A DNA stretch of 64,000 bases from Prochlorococcus sp. AG-347-J19 (lineage in GTDB: Bacteria > Cyanobacteriota > Cyanobacteriia > PCC-6307 > Cyanobiaceae), in contig QCBV01000005.1 in assembly GCA_003279015.1 (NCBI GenBank), forward strand, positions 62,001-126,000, written 5' to 3'. The translations under genes were made by a program, and so were the position numbers. This document shows positions 1-9,954 of this stretch, piece by piece (the stretch's first letter is position 1; every line of letters starts with the position of its first letter). The notes below the pieces were generated by a model. That model saw nothing but the letters and a program-made list of their open reading frames with translations. It searched no databases and was not told the origin of the DNA.

Positions 1-1
1 A

Positions 2-613
2 TATGGACCCTCAAAAAGTTTGCTAGCTAGTGAAAGAATAGGCTTAAATATAGCAATGCATTTATCTGGAATATCAACATATACAAAGAATCTTGTAAAT
101 AAGTTAGAAGGTACAAAAATAAAATTAGCAGATACTAGGAAAACCACTCCTGGCCTAAGAATATTTGAAAAATATGCATTCAAATGCGGGGGTGGAGTGA
201 ATCATAGAATGGGATTATACGATGCAGCTATGATAAAAGAAAATCACATTGCATGGACAGATAATCTTAATAATGCAGTAAAAAAAATTCGACTAAATTC
301 GCCTTTTACAACTCATATCATAATTGAAGCTGAGAATATCGAACAGGCAAAAGAAGCAGTATTAGCAGGAGCAGATAGTATCTTATTGGATGAACTTAGC
401 CCTGAAATAATCAAAAAAAACGTTCAAGAATTAAGAGATTTATCAATGAATAGCTTAAAAAAAGAAGTCAATAAAAATTTGATAATAGAAGTTTCTGGAA
501 TTAATCCTGAAGAAATTAGTAAATATCTAATAAAAGGTATTGATTTGATTTCAACAAGTTCTTCAATCACCAAAAGTAATTGGATTGATTTGAGTATGCG
601 TTATATTAATTAA
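2..613 (+). CDS. nadC: Nicotinate-nucleotide pyrophosphorylase, C-terminal part (cut by window start)
   Basis: Quinolinate phosphoribosyltransferase makes nicotinate mononucleotide from quinolinate and PRPP in de novo NAD synthesis. The reading frame is open to the first bases of the window, so the true start lies upstream; an apparent TTG start at 20 is only internal. The visible part begins in the SxxERIGLN...SGIsTyT segment and continues through TRKTTPGLR and the GGGVNHRMGLYDAAMIKENH block. These hold the Arg, His and Lys residues that bind quinolinate and phosphate in this family. A beta-barrel with the late motif 'EVSGIN' follows. argS starts 27 bases downstream on the same strand. Identification is firm; only the N-terminal third is missing. 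Confidence 0.93.
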   Translation, partial: YGPSKSLLASERIGLNIAMHLSGISTYTKNLVNKLEGTKIKLADTRKTTPGLRIFEKYAFKCGGGVNHRMGLYDAAMIKENHIAWTDNLNNAVKKIRLNSPFTTHIIIEAENIEQAKEAVLAGADSILLDELSPEIIKKNVQELRDLSMNSLKKEVNKNLIIEVSGINPEEISKYLIKGIDLISTSSSITKSNWIDLSMRYIN

Positions 614-640
614 TTATATAGATAAATAATTGAATAATTA

Positions 641-2455
641 ATGCTAATCATTTTTAAGGAATTAACAAAACAATTTGAACAATCTCTTTTAGATAGTCTT
701 GAAAAAAATGATAAAAAAGGAGAATTCGAAATTCTTAGAAAAAATTTAATTACACAATCATCAAAAGAGGAATTTGGTGATTATCAGTGTAATGTTTGTT
801 TAAGTTTATCTAAAATATATAAAAAGAACCCAAGAGATATTTCTAATGATTTTATTAACCTTTTAAATAAAAATAAAAGCATAGCAAAATTATGTAAGAG
901 TCTAGAAATAGCTGGACCTGGATTTATAAATATAAAATTAAAAGATGAAGTTCTAATAAATGAAATTAAATCAAATATTCAATGCCAAAGGTGTGGAGTA
1001 CCTCAAATTAAAAAAGATTTAGATAGTGGCTTATCAAATAAAGTCATTGTAGATTTTTCTAGTCCTAATATTGCTAAAGAAATGCATGTAGGGCATTTAA
1101 GATCCACAATAATAGGAGATTCAATATCCAGAATTTTCGATTTAAGAGGCTATCAAGTATTGAGACTAAATCATGTTGGCGATTGGGGAACGCAATTTGG
1201 AATGCTCATTACTCAGCTCAAAGATTTATATTCAAATGATTTAGAGAAGATAGCCAAAATTAAGATAAGAGATTTAGTTGAATTTTATAAAGAATCAAAA
1301 AAAAGATTTGATAATGAATCTGAATTCCAAAAAAGATCTAGAGAGGAAGTAGTTAAGTTACAAAGTGGGGATATTAAATCGATTAAAGCTTGGGAATTAT
1401 TATGTGATCAATCTAGAAAAGAATTTGATGAAATCTATAAAAACTTAAAAATAAAAATAGAAGAAAGAGGTGAATCTTTTTATAATCCCTTCTTAAAATC
1501 TGTAATTGAGGATTTGAATTTAAAAAAAATATTAGTAGAAGATCAAGGAGCAAAATGTGTATTTTTAGATGGGATGACTAATAAAGAAGGCAAACCTTTA
1601 CCGCTAATTATTCAAAAAAAAGATGGAGGTTTTAACTATGCCACCACAGATCTTGCTGCTATAAGATACAGATTCAATAAACCTCCTAATGGAGACGATG
1701 CTTCGAGAATTATTTACGTAACTGATCATGGACAAACAAATCATTTTGCTGGAGTTTTTCAAGTTGCAAAAAAAGCAAAATGGATCCCAGACAATGGCCA
1801 AGTAGACCATGTCCCTTTTGGTTTAGTTCAAGGAATTGATGGCAAAAAACTAAAGACAAGGGAAGGTGAAACAATACGTTTAAAAGATTTACTAAAAGAA
1901 GCAGTTAGAAGAGCAAAAGAAGATTTATTGAAAAGATTAGAAGATGAAAATCGTTATGAGACAGAAGATTTTATTGCAAATACTTCAAGAATAATTGGAT
2001 TAGGAGCTGTTAAGTATGCAGATTTAAGCCAAAATAGGATGACAAATTATCAATTTAGTTTTGATAAAATGCTTTCCCTAAATGGTAATACGGCTCCTTA
2101 TTTGTTATATACACTTGTAAGAATTGCAGGAATTAAAAGAAAAAATGATTTTATTTATGATTTAAAGGATTTTCAATATATAAATTATGAACATAAATCT
2201 GAGTGGAAACTTATCAGAAAATTACTTAAGTTCGATGAAGTCATAATTTCTATAGAAAAAGACTTAATGCCAAATAGACTATGCAATTATCTGTTCGAGC
2301 TTTGTCAGACTTTTAATAGATTCTATGATCAAGTTCCAATCCTCAAAGAAGAAAAAAATATAAAAATTTCTAGACTTAATTTATGTGACCTAACTGCAAA
2401 AACACTAAAATTAAGCTTAGAGCTTTTAGGAATTGAAACTTTAGAAAGAATGTAA
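641..2455 (+). CDS. argS: Arginyl-tRNA synthetase
   Basis: Charges tRNA-Arg with arginine using ATP in the cytoplasm. The 604-residue protein has the ArgRS order. An N-terminal tRNA-binding domain (about 1-110) contains 'EEFGDYQCN'. The class I HIGH motif appears as HVGH near residue 149, following '[10 protein letters not shown]'. A KMSKS-equivalent 'KKLKTREG' lies near 402. A DALR-type anticodon-binding domain starts near 485 with '[13 protein letters not shown]'. Length is close to the bacterial norm of 560-600. The stop codon overlaps the ATG of the next gene by one base (TAATG), so the two are probably translationally coupled. The start at 641 is the only ATG near the expected N-terminus. 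Confidence 0.97.
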   Translation: MLIIFKELTKQFEQSLLDSLEKNDKKGEFEILRKNLITQSSKEEFGDYQCNVCLSLSKIYKKNPRDISNDFINLLNKNKSIAKLCKSLEIAGPGFINIKLKDEVLINEIKSNIQCQRCGVPQIKKDLDSGLSNKVIVDFSSPNIAKEMHVGHLRSTIIGDSISRIFDLRGYQVLRLNHVGDWGTQFGMLITQLKDLYSNDLEKIAKIKIRDLVEFYKESKKRFDNESEFQKRSREEVVKLQSGDIKSIKAWELLCDQSRKEFDEIYKNLKIKIEERGESFYNPFLKSVIEDLNLKKILVEDQGAKCVFLDGMTNKEGKPLPLIIQKKDGGFNYATTDLAAIRYRFNKPPNGDDASRIIYVTDHGQTNHFAGVFQVAKKAKWIPDNGQVDHVPFGLVQGIDGKKLKTREGETIRLKDLLKEAVRRAKEDLLKRLEDENRYETEDFIANTSRIIGLGAVKYADLSQNRMTNYQFSFDKMLSLNGNTAPYLLYTLVRIAGIKRKNDFIYDLKDFQYINYEHKSEWKLIRKLLKFDEVIISIEKDLMPNRLCNYLFELCQTFNRFYDQVPILKEEKNIKISRLNLCDLTAKTLKLSLELLGIETLERM

Positions 2456-3564
2456 TGAATGATTTTGATCCATTAAATAATCTTTTCCCAAAACCAAGAG
2501 AAGAAATAATAAATATGCAGTCTTACTCTGCACCTTTAGAAAATAGAAGAAATTTACTCCGCTTAGACTTTAATGAAAATACCTTAGGTCCAAGTCCTAA
2601 GGTTTTAGCAGCATTAAAAGCGATAAAATTAAATGAGATTTCAATTTATCCAGAATATAATTTTTTAAAAAAATTTTTATGTGATAAATATCTTGATTCA
2701 AGAAAATTTGGTAATGATGAAATCGGAATTTTCAATGGGGCAGATGCAGCAATAAATGCGATTTTCAATTCCTTTGGAGAAAAAGATCAAATATTTCTAA
2801 CCACAAATCCAACTTTTGGTTACTATTCTCCTTGTGCAGAAATACGAGGAATGAAAAAAATAAGTTGTTCTTACATTGGCGAAAATTTTCTATTCCCCAT
2901 CGAAGAATTTAGGGAAAAAATAAAAAAGCATAACCCAAAGTTAATATTTATTTGCAATCCAAATAATCCAACAGGAACAGTTCTAAGCTCTCAAGAAATA
3001 ATTAACTTGGCTAATATCAATCACAATTCATTAGTAGTTGTTGATGAACTATATGAAAAATTTAATGGAGATAGTCTTCTTGAATCGATAGATTTTGAAA
3101 AGAATAACAATATACTAATAATCCAATCTCTTTCAAAAACTGCTGGTTTAGCTGGTTTAAGAATAGGGTTTACATTTGGCAATAAAAGTTTAATTCAGTA
3201 CATTAATAAAGTAACAGGACCATATGATGTAAATAGCTTTGCCATAACAGCTGCATTAGCAGCACTTAAAGACAAATCATATATTGATAATTATGTTTTA
3301 GAAGTAAAAAAGGCGAGGGAATGGATTTTAAATAAATTTAAATCTACAAAAATCAGAACTCACTTTAGTGGAGGTAATTATTTCTTGATTTGGCCAAAAA
3401 AAGATCCTAAAATCTTAATACAACAGATGAGAGAAAAAGGTATTCTTATTAGAAGTATGGAAAACAAAAAAGATATAGGTAAGTCAATAAGGGTCAGTAT
3501 TGGAACTAAAGAACAAATGATTTTCTTCTGGGATAATTACAAGATCTTAGATTTAATAAATTAA
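2455..3564 (+). CDS. Class I/II PLP aminotransferase, histidinol-phosphate aminotransferase-like
   Basis: A fold-type I PLP enzyme of 369 residues, closest in pattern to HisC, which converts imidazole-acetol phosphate and glutamate to histidinol phosphate. Visible motifs are 'LDFNENTLGPSP' near residue 35, 'CNPNNPTG' near 168, 'VVDELYEKF' near 195, and the PLP-lysine motif 'SLSKTAGLAGLRIG' with Lys near 227. It overlaps argS by one base at its start and the convergent gene by four bases at its end. HisC paralogues are common, and some act on aromatic amino acids or cobalamin precursors. The exact substrate is therefore inferred, while the aminotransferase assignment is secure. Confidence 0.85.
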   Translation: MNDFDPLNNLFPKPREEIINMQSYSAPLENRRNLLRLDFNENTLGPSPKVLAALKAIKLNEISIYPEYNFLKKFLCDKYLDSRKFGNDEIGIFNGADAAINAIFNSFGEKDQIFLTTNPTFGYYSPCAEIRGMKKISCSYIGENFLFPIEEFREKIKKHNPKLIFICNPNNPTGTVLSSQEIINLANINHNSLVVVDELYEKFNGDSLLESIDFEKNNNILIIQSLSKTAGLAGLRIGFTFGNKSLIQYINKVTGPYDVNSFAITAALAALKDKSYIDNYVLEVKKAREWILNKFKSTKIRTHFSGGNYFLIWPKKDPKILIQQMREKGILIRSMENKKDIGKSIRVSIGTKEQMIFFWDNYKILDLIN

Positions 3565-4286
3565 TTACTAAAAATATAAATTGTATTTTGATCGATTCTT
3601 TTAGGTCTTATTTGAAAATCTTTTCCAACATACTTTACTTTAAAATCTTTCATATTTTCGATAAACAAATCAGCATTTGAGAAATCACATTCTTTATTAA
3701 TTTGTTTTTCACGTTCAAAGTGAACAGGAATAACTACATTAGGTTTTAAGATCTTGACTATTCTTGAGGCTTCTTTCCCATTATAAGATTTAATTCCTCC
3801 TCCAATTGAAATAAATAAGATATCTGGACGAGACAAAATAATTTGATTATTTATATCAATATCACCGGCAGCTCCTCCCATATGAACAATTTTAAGATCA
3901 TTCTGCTCCCAACTCCAAACAGTTGCCATCCCAAATCTTCTTCCATCTACTCTGTCATGTGGTACAGAAATTCCATTTAATAAAATATCCTCAAATTGAT
4001 AGATTCCTGGCTCAACAAACATTAATTGATCATTAGGGTTATATCCTTCATCCGGAAGCCTAGAACTAGCTAAAATAAAATCTACGTTAACTTCTTTTGG
4101 CTCCTTTAAATTACTTGCACAACCTATTGCTTTAAAGGGATTTATAAGAATAGATTTATCTGCACTATTAATTAAAAAACTACTATGACCCAAACTTTTT
4201 ATTACTAAATCCCTTGCAAATAATGAGGTAGGTAAAAAAGAGCTAAATAATATCAAAAATAAAAAGTTTTTAATTTGAAAAATCAT
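3561..4286 (-). CDS. Exported metallo-beta-lactamase-fold protein lacking the HxHxDH motif
   Basis: A 241-residue protein with a typical signal peptide in residues 1-24 (a short basic start, a hydrophobic stretch rich in F and L, and 'SLFARD' as the likely cleavage region). The rest resembles UPF0173-like hydrolases: 'SLGHSSFLIN' near 31-40, 'KILINPF'-like strand, 'KIVHMGGAAGDI' and 'VIPVHFERE'. The loop that should hold the metal motif HxHxDH reads 'FILASSRLPDEG' instead, so the primary zinc site appears to be lost. It is the last gene of the run that begins with prfB, 20 bases after the glutaminase gene, and ends four bases into the convergent aminotransferase gene. Family membership is likely; enzymatic activity is doubtful. 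Confidence 0.75.
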   Translation of the reverse strand: MIFQIKNFLFLILFSSFLPTSLFARDLVIKSLGHSSFLINSADKSILINPFKAIGCASNLKEPKEVNVDFILASSRLPDEGYNPNDQLMFVEPGIYQFEDILLNGISVPHDRVDGRRFGMATVWSWEQNDLKIVHMGGAAGDIDINNQIILSRPDILFISIGGGIKSYNGKEASRIVKILKPNVVIPVHFEREKQINKECDFSNADLFIENMKDFKVKYVGKDFQIRPKRIDQNTIYIFSN

Positions 4287-4306
4287 AATATTAATTTTTT
4301 TTTATT

Positions 4307-4903
4307 TTACTTTTGTTCAGCCATTTTTAGAAAATTACTAATTAATTTATGACCAAATTGCGTCAACACACTTTCAGGATGGAACTGTACCCCATGTAAA
4401 TGTTTATATTCTTTGTGAGAGATAGCCATAATAGTTGAGTCTTCTAAAGTCGCAGTTATGTCAAAACAAGATGGTAAAGAACTTGAATCAACTATAAGAC
4501 TATGATACCTAGTCGCCACAAACGGTAGCTCGATATCTTTAAACAATCCTTTTTGATTATGAAATATTTTGGATGTCTTACCATGCATAAGTTCTTTCCC
4601 AACTATAACCTTACCTCCAAAAGCTTGGGCCAAAGCTTGATGACCTAAACAAACTCCCAATGTTGGAATATTTTTAGATAATTTTTTTAGAATTGGCAGA
4701 CAAATTCCAGATTGATCTGGATTTCCTGGACCTGGAGATAATAAAATTCCACTAGGATTTAGTTTGATAATTTCTTCTAAAGTAATTTCATCATTTCTTT
4801 TAACTATTAATTCTTTAGTTATTTCATGCTCAACTGAAAGTTCTCCTAAATATTGAACAAGGTTATACGTAAAACTATCGTAATTATCAATAACAAGAAA
4901 CAT
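4307..4903 (-). CDS. Anthranilate / aminodeoxychorismate synthase glutamine amidotransferase subunit
   Basis: A class I glutaminase (198 residues) that supplies ammonia to a TrpE or PabB partner for anthranilate or 4-amino-4-deoxychorismate synthesis. The start 'FLVIDNYDSFTYNLVQYLG' is diagnostic. The catalytic triad is complete: Cys85 in 'GVCLGHQA', His175 and Glu177 in 'GVQFHPES'. The oxyanion motif 'LLSPGPGNP' is at 54-62. Length is normal for TrpG/PabA. In many bacteria one such subunit serves both folate and tryptophan pathways, and no trpE or pabB lies nearby to decide which applies, so I give no symbol. It follows dgkA by 12 bases in the same transcription unit. Confidence 0.9.
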   Translation of the reverse strand: MFLVIDNYDSFTYNLVQYLGELSVEHEITKELIVKRNDEITLEEIIKLNPSGILLSPGPGNPDQSGICLPILKKLSKNIPTLGVCLGHQALAQAFGGKVIVGKELMHGKTSKIFHNQKGLFKDIELPFVATRYHSLIVDSSSLPSCFDITATLEDSTIMAISHKEYKHLHGVQFHPESVLTQFGHKLISNFLKMAEQK

Positions 4904-4915
4904 ATTTATATAGAT

Positions 4916-5326
4916 TTAAAATAACAACTTTATTCTAGGAACAAAGATATATACAGCAATAATAACAGAATTAATGGAAGCTAATAATACTGCTCCTGCA
5001 GAAGTATCTTTTGAAATTTTAGCCAAAAAACTAAATTCTTTTTTCACTACTAAATCAACGATTGATTCAATAGATGTATTGAAAATTTCTAATATTAAAA
5101 CAGACATAATTGTTGCAATCAAAATTACATAATTACTTAGACTAATTTTGAGTAAAAAACCAATTATTAAACTTGTAACTGCAAAAATTAATTGAATTTT
5201 AAAATTTCTTGAAGTTTTTAATACGTAACTAATTCCACTGAAAGCATACTTAAAACTTATGAATACATTACTAGAAGTTTTGTATGATTCTTTTCTATTT
5301 TCTAAATAGTTTATTTTTTTTTCCAT
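4916..5326 (-). CDS. dgkA: Diacylglycerol kinase (prokaryotic DgkA type)
   Basis: A small integral membrane kinase of 136 residues that phosphorylates diacylglycerol or undecaprenol. Three membrane segments can be seen, roughly 45-62, 65-88 and 109-130. The family signature 'EIFNTSIESIVDLV' (80-93) and the following 'KDTSAGAVLL' (106-115) carry the catalytic Glu, Asn, Lys and Asp of the DgkA fold. An extra N-terminal stretch of about 22 polar residues precedes the core. The gene sits six bases after ybeY, and that ybeY-dgkA pairing is common in bacteria. Confidence 0.92.
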   Translation of the reverse strand: MEKKINYLENRKESYKTSSNVFISFKYAFSGISYVLKTSRNFKIQLIFAVTSLIIGFLLKISLSNYVILIATIMSVLILEIFNTSIESIVDLVVKKEFSFLAKISKDTSAGAVLLASINSVIIAVYIFVPRIKLLF

Positions 5327-5332
5327 TGATTT

Positions 5333-5875
5333 TTAATCTAATCGAGTAATTAAATATTCTTGAAAATTTAACATATTTTCTAAATCATGCTCGTTATTAT
5401 GTTCCCATCCCAAAAGATGTAAAAATCCATGACTAGCCAACCAGATCATCTCTCTATAGATTGAATGTTTATATTCATAAGATTGCTCAAGTGCCATCTC
5501 TAATGATATAAATATATCTCCCAACTCTATGTGATTGAAATTATCTAGAGATTCATTAGAAATGATTGGAAAAGATAGAACATCAGTTGGACCATTTTTT
5601 TGCATCCACTTCTTATTCAAAGAAGTCATTTCTTGATTAGATATTATCTGTAAGCCTAATGAGAAAGATTTTTTTTCAAAAATATAATTTGGCAATTTAT
5701 AATCCTCTTTTTTTAATATTGTATTTATCCAAGATAAAAAAACTTTCTCCCAAAAAATAGATTCAAAAATAAGCTTGGTTTTAGTATCTTTTAACTTATT
5801 TGAAAATTGAGAAAAATTATTAAATTGAAAAGCCAAATCTAAATTTATTTCAGAAATAATTTTTTCTTTCATCAA
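5333..5875 (-). CDS. ybeY: Endoribonuclease YbeY (rRNA maturation factor)
   Basis: Metal-dependent single-strand endoribonuclease used in 16S rRNA 3' maturation and ribosome quality control. The UPF0054 zinc signature is clear: His149, His153 and His159 in '[12 protein letters not shown]'. The preceding 'GPTDVLSFP' (95-103) and 'LGDIFIS' (118-124) are the other conserved blocks. At 180 residues it has a somewhat long N-terminus compared with the usual 150-160. The start could be either of two adjacent ATG codons. It is flanked by the DUF3285 gene (3 bases) and dgkA (6 bases). Confidence 0.93.
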   Translation of the reverse strand: MMKEKIISEINLDLAFQFNNFSQFSNKLKDTKTKLIFESIFWEKVFLSWINTILKKEDYKLPNYIFEKKSFSLGLQIISNQEMTSLNKKWMQKNGPTDVLSFPIISNESLDNFNHIELGDIFISLEMALEQSYEYKHSIYREMIWLASHGFLHLLGWEHNNEHDLENMLNFQEYLITRLD

Positions 5876-5878
5876 TTC

Positions 5879-6061
5879 TTAAACAGGAATATTAGGCTTA
5901 CCTATTGTGGCAACAATTATTAATATCCCAATTAAAACTAGAAAGGTTATTGAAAAATGAGAAATACTTTTTGAACCCTTCCTTACCATATTTCTCATAG
6001 CAAGCTTTATAAAGCTTGGAGGAGCAACTTTTTTTTCTGCATTTTCTTTTTTATTTTCCAT
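5879..6061 (-). CDS. Small DUF3285-family membrane protein
   Basis: A 60-residue protein with a charged N-terminus rich in Lys and Glu (1-12), a basic middle 'IKLAMRNMVRKGSKS', and one hydrophobic segment near 37-54 ending in 'GKPNIPV'. The pattern matches the cyanobacterial DUF3285 family, whose function is not known to me. It lies 3 bases after prfB and 3 bases before ybeY, so it is almost certainly co-transcribed with them. A single-pass membrane topology is inferred. Confidence 0.8.
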   Translation of the reverse strand: MENKKENAEKKVAPPSFIKLAMRNMVRKGSKSISHFSITFLVLIGILIIVATIGKPNIPV

Positions 6062-6064
6062 TAG

Positions 6065-7187
6065 TTATTCAATAGATTCGTTAGAAGAAATATTCATGCG
6101 TAATAATTCATGAATAAATGGTTCAAGTCCACCATCTAGAACACTATCTAGGTCGTTTGTCTCATGCATAGTCCTTAGATCTTTTACCATTTGATAGGGA
6201 TGGAAAACATAATTTCTTATTTGATTACCCCATGCAGCTTCCACAATATCACCTTTAATATCAGCGACTTCTGCAGCTCGTTGTTCTTTAGCAATCACTA
6301 GTAGTTTAGACTTAAGAAGTAACATAGCTTTTTCTTTATTTTGTAATTGAGATCTTTCTTGGGTACATCTTACTGAAATCCCTGAAGGCAAATGCACAAT
6401 TCTCACAGCTGTTTCCACTTTATTCACATTTTGTCCTCCAGCCCCACCAGATCTACTTGTTGTAATTTCTAAATCTTTTTCAGGTATATCTAGTGAAATA
6501 TTGTCATCTAATTTTGGCATTACCTCCACCCCAGCAAAGCTGGTTTGCCTTTTACCATTAGCATTAAAAGGAGAAATTCTTACTAACCTATGAGTTCCTT
6601 TTTCATGTTGCAGATAGCCGTAAGCATATTTTCCATCAATTTCAAAAGTGACACTTTTGATACCTGCTTCTTCTCCTTGAGATAATTCATTTATGACAAG
6701 GCTCATTTGATTATTATCGGCCCATCTTGAATACATTCTTAGTAATATCTCTACCCAATCCTGCGCATCTGTTCCACCCGCACCTGCGTTAATAGAAACT
6801 ACTGCTCCTTCCATATCGTATTCACCACATAACAATCTTTCAAATTCCCATTTATCTAAATTCTCTCTTAATTTCTTTAATCCCTGCTGGGATTCCAAAA
6901 TCATTTCCTGTTCAGGTTCTAAAGAATAAAGATCAAGAGAGGCTTTAGCATCAGAAATAAAAGTTTTCCATTTATCTAACAATTCGAGTTGTGCTTTGAC
7001 ATCATCCAGGATTAACATTTGCTTTTTAGCTTCTTCTTGATTTTCCCAAAATTCAGGCTGAGCAGAAATTTGTTCTAATTCTTTCCTTTTCGCGTTTAAT
7101 CTTGGAACGTCAAAGACAATCCTGAGCATTGCCCAGGCGCTCCGTTAGTTCCGAAAGATCTTTTTTGAAATCTGCAATATCTATCAA
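6065..7187 (-). CDS. prfB: Peptide chain release factor 2, expressed through a programmed +1 frameshift
   Basis: RF2 releases finished proteins at UGA and UAA. The main frame holds the GGQ motif ('[14 protein letters not shown]') and the codon-recognition domain. Its N-terminus is split over two frames. A short zero-frame segment starts at a probable TTG (7187-7185) and encodes [20 protein letters not shown] followed by AQDCL, ending at CTT (7115-7113) and an in-frame TGA (7112-7110). Shifting +1 to GAC (7111-7109) joins it to '[13 protein letters not shown]', exactly as in other RF2 proteins. An AGGA Shine-Dalgarno-like element lies at 7123-7120, four bases before CTT. The joined product is about 373 residues. 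The in-frame ATG at 7129 is not the true start. The arrangement implies autoregulation by RF2 level. Confidence 0.95.
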
Positions 7188-7264
7188 AATAGAATTTAAT
7201 CGTTATTTATAATCTAACAAGCACTTTTGTTTAATAGTATAAACTAAGTATTATTTTAAAAAAA

Positions 7265-7519
7265 ATGTCCAAAGTTGAAATTTATACTTGGCAATATTGC
7301 CCTTTCTGTATTCGAGCAAAATCACTACTAAAGAAAAAAAATATAAATTTTACAGAATATAAAATAGATGGCGACGAAGATGCCAGAGCATTGATGATTG
7401 AAAGAGCTGATGGAAGAAGAACGTTACCACAAATATTTATAGATAATGAGGGTATCGGAGGCTGCGATGATCTCTACGCATTAGAAAATGAAAATAAATT
7501 AGAAGCATTATTAAACTAG
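7265..7519 (+). CDS. grxC: Glutaredoxin (dithiol, GrxC type)
   Basis: An 84-residue thiol-disulfide oxidoreductase that uses glutathione. The dithiol active site is Cys12-Pro-Phe-Cys15 in 'YCPFC'. The cis-proline loop is 'RTLPQIFID' near 53-61, and the glutathione-binding 'GGCDDLYAL' follows near 66-74. Length and motifs are those of classical Grx3. Glutathione synthetase begins five bases after its stop, so enzyme and cofactor synthesis are probably on one transcript. Confidence 0.95.
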   Translation: MSKVEIYTWQYCPFCIRAKSLLKKKNINFTEYKIDGDEDARALMIERADGRRTLPQIFIDNEGIGGCDDLYALENENKLEALLN

Positions 7520-7524
7520 ATCTT

Positions 7525-8448
7525 ATGAAATTTCTATTCGTAATAGATCCAATTAAAAATATAAATCCCTTTAAAGATTCAACTGCTGCTTTAATGCAAG
7601 CATCATCAAAAAAAAATATTGAAATCTGGAGCTGTACTCCTCAAGACCTTGAAGCTAGAGGTGATGAAGTGTGGGCATCTTCCGTAAAAGTTGAAGTAAA
7701 TCCGTGGATTTCTTTCAAAGAGAATGATTGCATACCTCTCGCAGAATTTAATTGCATATGGATGAGAAAAGATCCTCCTGTAAATGAGGCTTATTTATAT
7801 GCAACCCATCTTTTAGAAGTTGCCGAAAGAAAAGGAGTAAAAGTAATTAACAAACCCTCATCGTTAAGAGCATGGAATGAAAAGCTAGGTGCTTTGAGAT
7901 ACAGCCACTTAATGGCACCTACAATAGTTGCGAGTAAAGTAAAAGATCTTATTAATTTTGCAAATATAAATAATGAAGTAGTCATAAAACCTCTTGGAGG
8001 AAAAGGTGGTCAAGGTGTTATAAGGATAAATAAAAATTCTCCAGGAATTAAATCAATCATTGAATTAATCACTTCTCAAGAAGAATTACCCGTTATGATG
8101 CAAAAATTTATTCCTGAAGTGATAGAAGGTGATAAAAGAATAATTATCGTAAACGGAGAAGCAATTGGATCTATAAATAGGATTCCTCAAGGAGGCGATT
8201 TTAGGAGTAATTTAGCGATGGGAGGGAAGGCTGAACCAACATTATTAACAGACAAAGAAAAAAGTATCTGCTTAGAATTATCTCAACACTTCAAAGATGA
8301 AGGTTTATTTTTTGTGGGTATTGATGTAATAAATGGAATGCTTAGCGAGATTAATGTCACCAGTCCAACAGGTTTAAGAGAAATAGAAAATTTATCCAAT
8401 AAGAATGTTTCAGCGGAAGTTATTGAAAAATTAATAGAAATTATCTAG
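7525..8448 (+). CDS. gshB: Glutathione synthetase
   Basis: ATP-grasp ligase joining gamma-glutamylcysteine to glycine. The 307-residue length is typical of the bacterial GshB family. The N-terminal domain begins '[20 protein letters not shown]' and includes '[12 protein letters not shown]'. The ATP-grasp core shows '[13 protein letters not shown]' near 153-165 and '[15 protein letters not shown]' near 211. The closing motif is '[13 protein letters not shown]' near 276-288. It follows the glutaredoxin gene closely, and its last eight bases overlap the end of the convergent menF. Confidence 0.95.
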   Translation: MKFLFVIDPIKNINPFKDSTAALMQASSKKNIEIWSCTPQDLEARGDEVWASSVKVEVNPWISFKENDCIPLAEFNCIWMRKDPPVNEAYLYATHLLEVAERKGVKVINKPSSLRAWNEKLGALRYSHLMAPTIVASKVKDLINFANINNEVVIKPLGGKGGQGVIRINKNSPGIKSIIELITSQEELPVMMQKFIPEVIEGDKRIIIVNGEAIGSINRIPQGGDFRSNLAMGGKAEPTLLTDKEKSICLELSQHFKDEGLFFVGIDVINGMLSEINVTSPTGLREIENLSNKNVSAEVIEKLIEII

Positions 8449-9853
8449 GATTTTTAGCACAAAATATCTGTTTTACTATAGATTCAAATTTTAATTTAAT
8501 CTCATCTATTTCTTTCTCTAAAAGGGATCCTGAAACTATACCTGAGCCTGCAGTAAATTCAATATTTTCTTCAATACATCTTGCGCCTCTTATTGCCAAA
8601 AGAAATGAAGCATTGCCTGATGAATCAACCCAACCCATTGGAGAAGCATAATTTCCTCTCGGAAAAGACTCAAGAGTGTTTATCCAATCCAATGCTGCAT
8701 TTTTTGGGTATCCACAAACAGCCGGAGATGGATGTAGGTTTTTAAGCAATTCAAAAGGACAAATATTTTCAACTTTAGAGAAAATAAGTGTTTGCAAATG
8801 TGAAATATCTCCAAATGAATTTACCTTGATATCACTTTTTTTAAAGTTTGTTATTTTTGAAACTTCTAAAGATTTAATCAAATACTTTACTACATAATTA
8901 TGTTCCTTTAAGTCTTTAGTACTTTTTAGGAGTTTCTTAAAATTTGAATGAGTTGAGATAGTTCCAGCAAGAGCCTCTAAAGTTAAATTAGGTTTAGAAA
9001 AAGAAAATAATTTTTCTGGAGATGCCCCAAACAAAATATCCTTACTATTCCTTTTCCAAACATATCTGCATGTATTTGGTTGCTTCTTTTTAAATCTTTT
9101 TAAAATTTCTACTAAATCTAATTTATTTTTAAGTTTTATTTTAATCCTATTCGCTAAAACTATCTTTTCGAGGATACCTTTCTCAACTAATTGAATTCCT
9201 CTATTTACTACTTTTTTCATATTTGTTTTAGAAGTTTCTAAGGAGCGTGAGAAATCATCAATAAAACGGTAATCAAAACTAGTTTTTAAGGTAGATGATT
9301 TTATTAATTCTGAGCCAGAATTAATAACTTGATTTCTAATTGTCCATATTTCTTCAATTAATGTTCTTAATGATGATTTCCCTTCAACATGACCATTTAT
9401 TCTTAACCAGCAATTCTTATCACTTTTAGTAATTAATATTTTTGGCAAGATGGCTTCCAAGCTAGGGATATCTGAAGGTAAATTGTTATTATTCAAATTT
9501 TCAGAGAAAGAAAATAAATAAATTATTTTTGAAAGTGCAGAATTATGCGATTCATTAGTTAAGTTAATTAAATTTTTAAAATTCTCAGAATTAAACTCTT
9601 TTGCTACCTCAAATCTTTTTGGACCATCTAGAGTAACATATTTACACTTCTCGAAAGCAATATATGAAATGCCATCGGATTCCTCCCAAAATGAAGAAAA
9701 CGGATATTTATTTAATAACAATTCATAAACTTGAAATAAATCAATACAAGGAATCTCAACACAAATACTTACTAAGCCAGAATTTTCAACTTTCTTATCG
9801 AAAGAGGAAAATACATCTTTTAAAAAATCTGTTAAGTTTAAATCATTTTTCAT
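8441..9853 (-). CDS. menF: Isochorismate synthase (phylloquinone pathway)
   Basis: Chorismate-binding enzyme of 470 residues that forms isochorismate, the first committed step to phylloquinone, the photosystem I quinone. The C-terminal half carries the family core: '[13 protein letters not shown]', '[11 protein letters not shown]', '[10 protein letters not shown]', '[11 protein letters not shown]' and the closing '[11 protein letters not shown]...EKEIDEI' motif with the Mg-binding glutamates. The N-terminal half is variable. It is convergent with gshB and divergent from menA. Its neighbours menA, menC and menE support isochorismate over anthranilate or salicylate synthesis. Confidence 0.9.
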   Translation of the reverse strand: MKNDLNLTDFLKDVFSSFDKKVENSGLVSICVEIPCIDLFQVYELLLNKYPFSSFWEESDGISYIAFEKCKYVTLDGPKRFEVAKEFNSENFKNLINLTNESHNSALSKIIYLFSFSENLNNNNLPSDIPSLEAILPKILITKSDKNCWLRINGHVEGKSSLRTLIEEIWTIRNQVINSGSELIKSSTLKTSFDYRFIDDFSRSLETSKTNMKKVVNRGIQLVEKGILEKIVLANRIKIKLKNKLDLVEILKRFKKKQPNTCRYVWKRNSKDILFGASPEKLFSFSKPNLTLEALAGTISTHSNFKKLLKSTKDLKEHNYVVKYLIKSLEVSKITNFKKSDIKVNSFGDISHLQTLIFSKVENICPFELLKNLHPSPAVCGYPKNAALDWINTLESFPRGNYASPMGWVDSSGNASFLLAIRGARCIEENIEFTAGSGIVSGSLLEKEIDEIKLKFESIVKQIFCAKNPR

Positions 9854-9954
9854 TACTTATTGAAAATAACTAAAAATCATGCAATAAAGTAAAAAATGTA
9901 ACTCAATTTATAAACTACATTTATTAATTATCTAATTTTGTGTGCTAATTAAAA

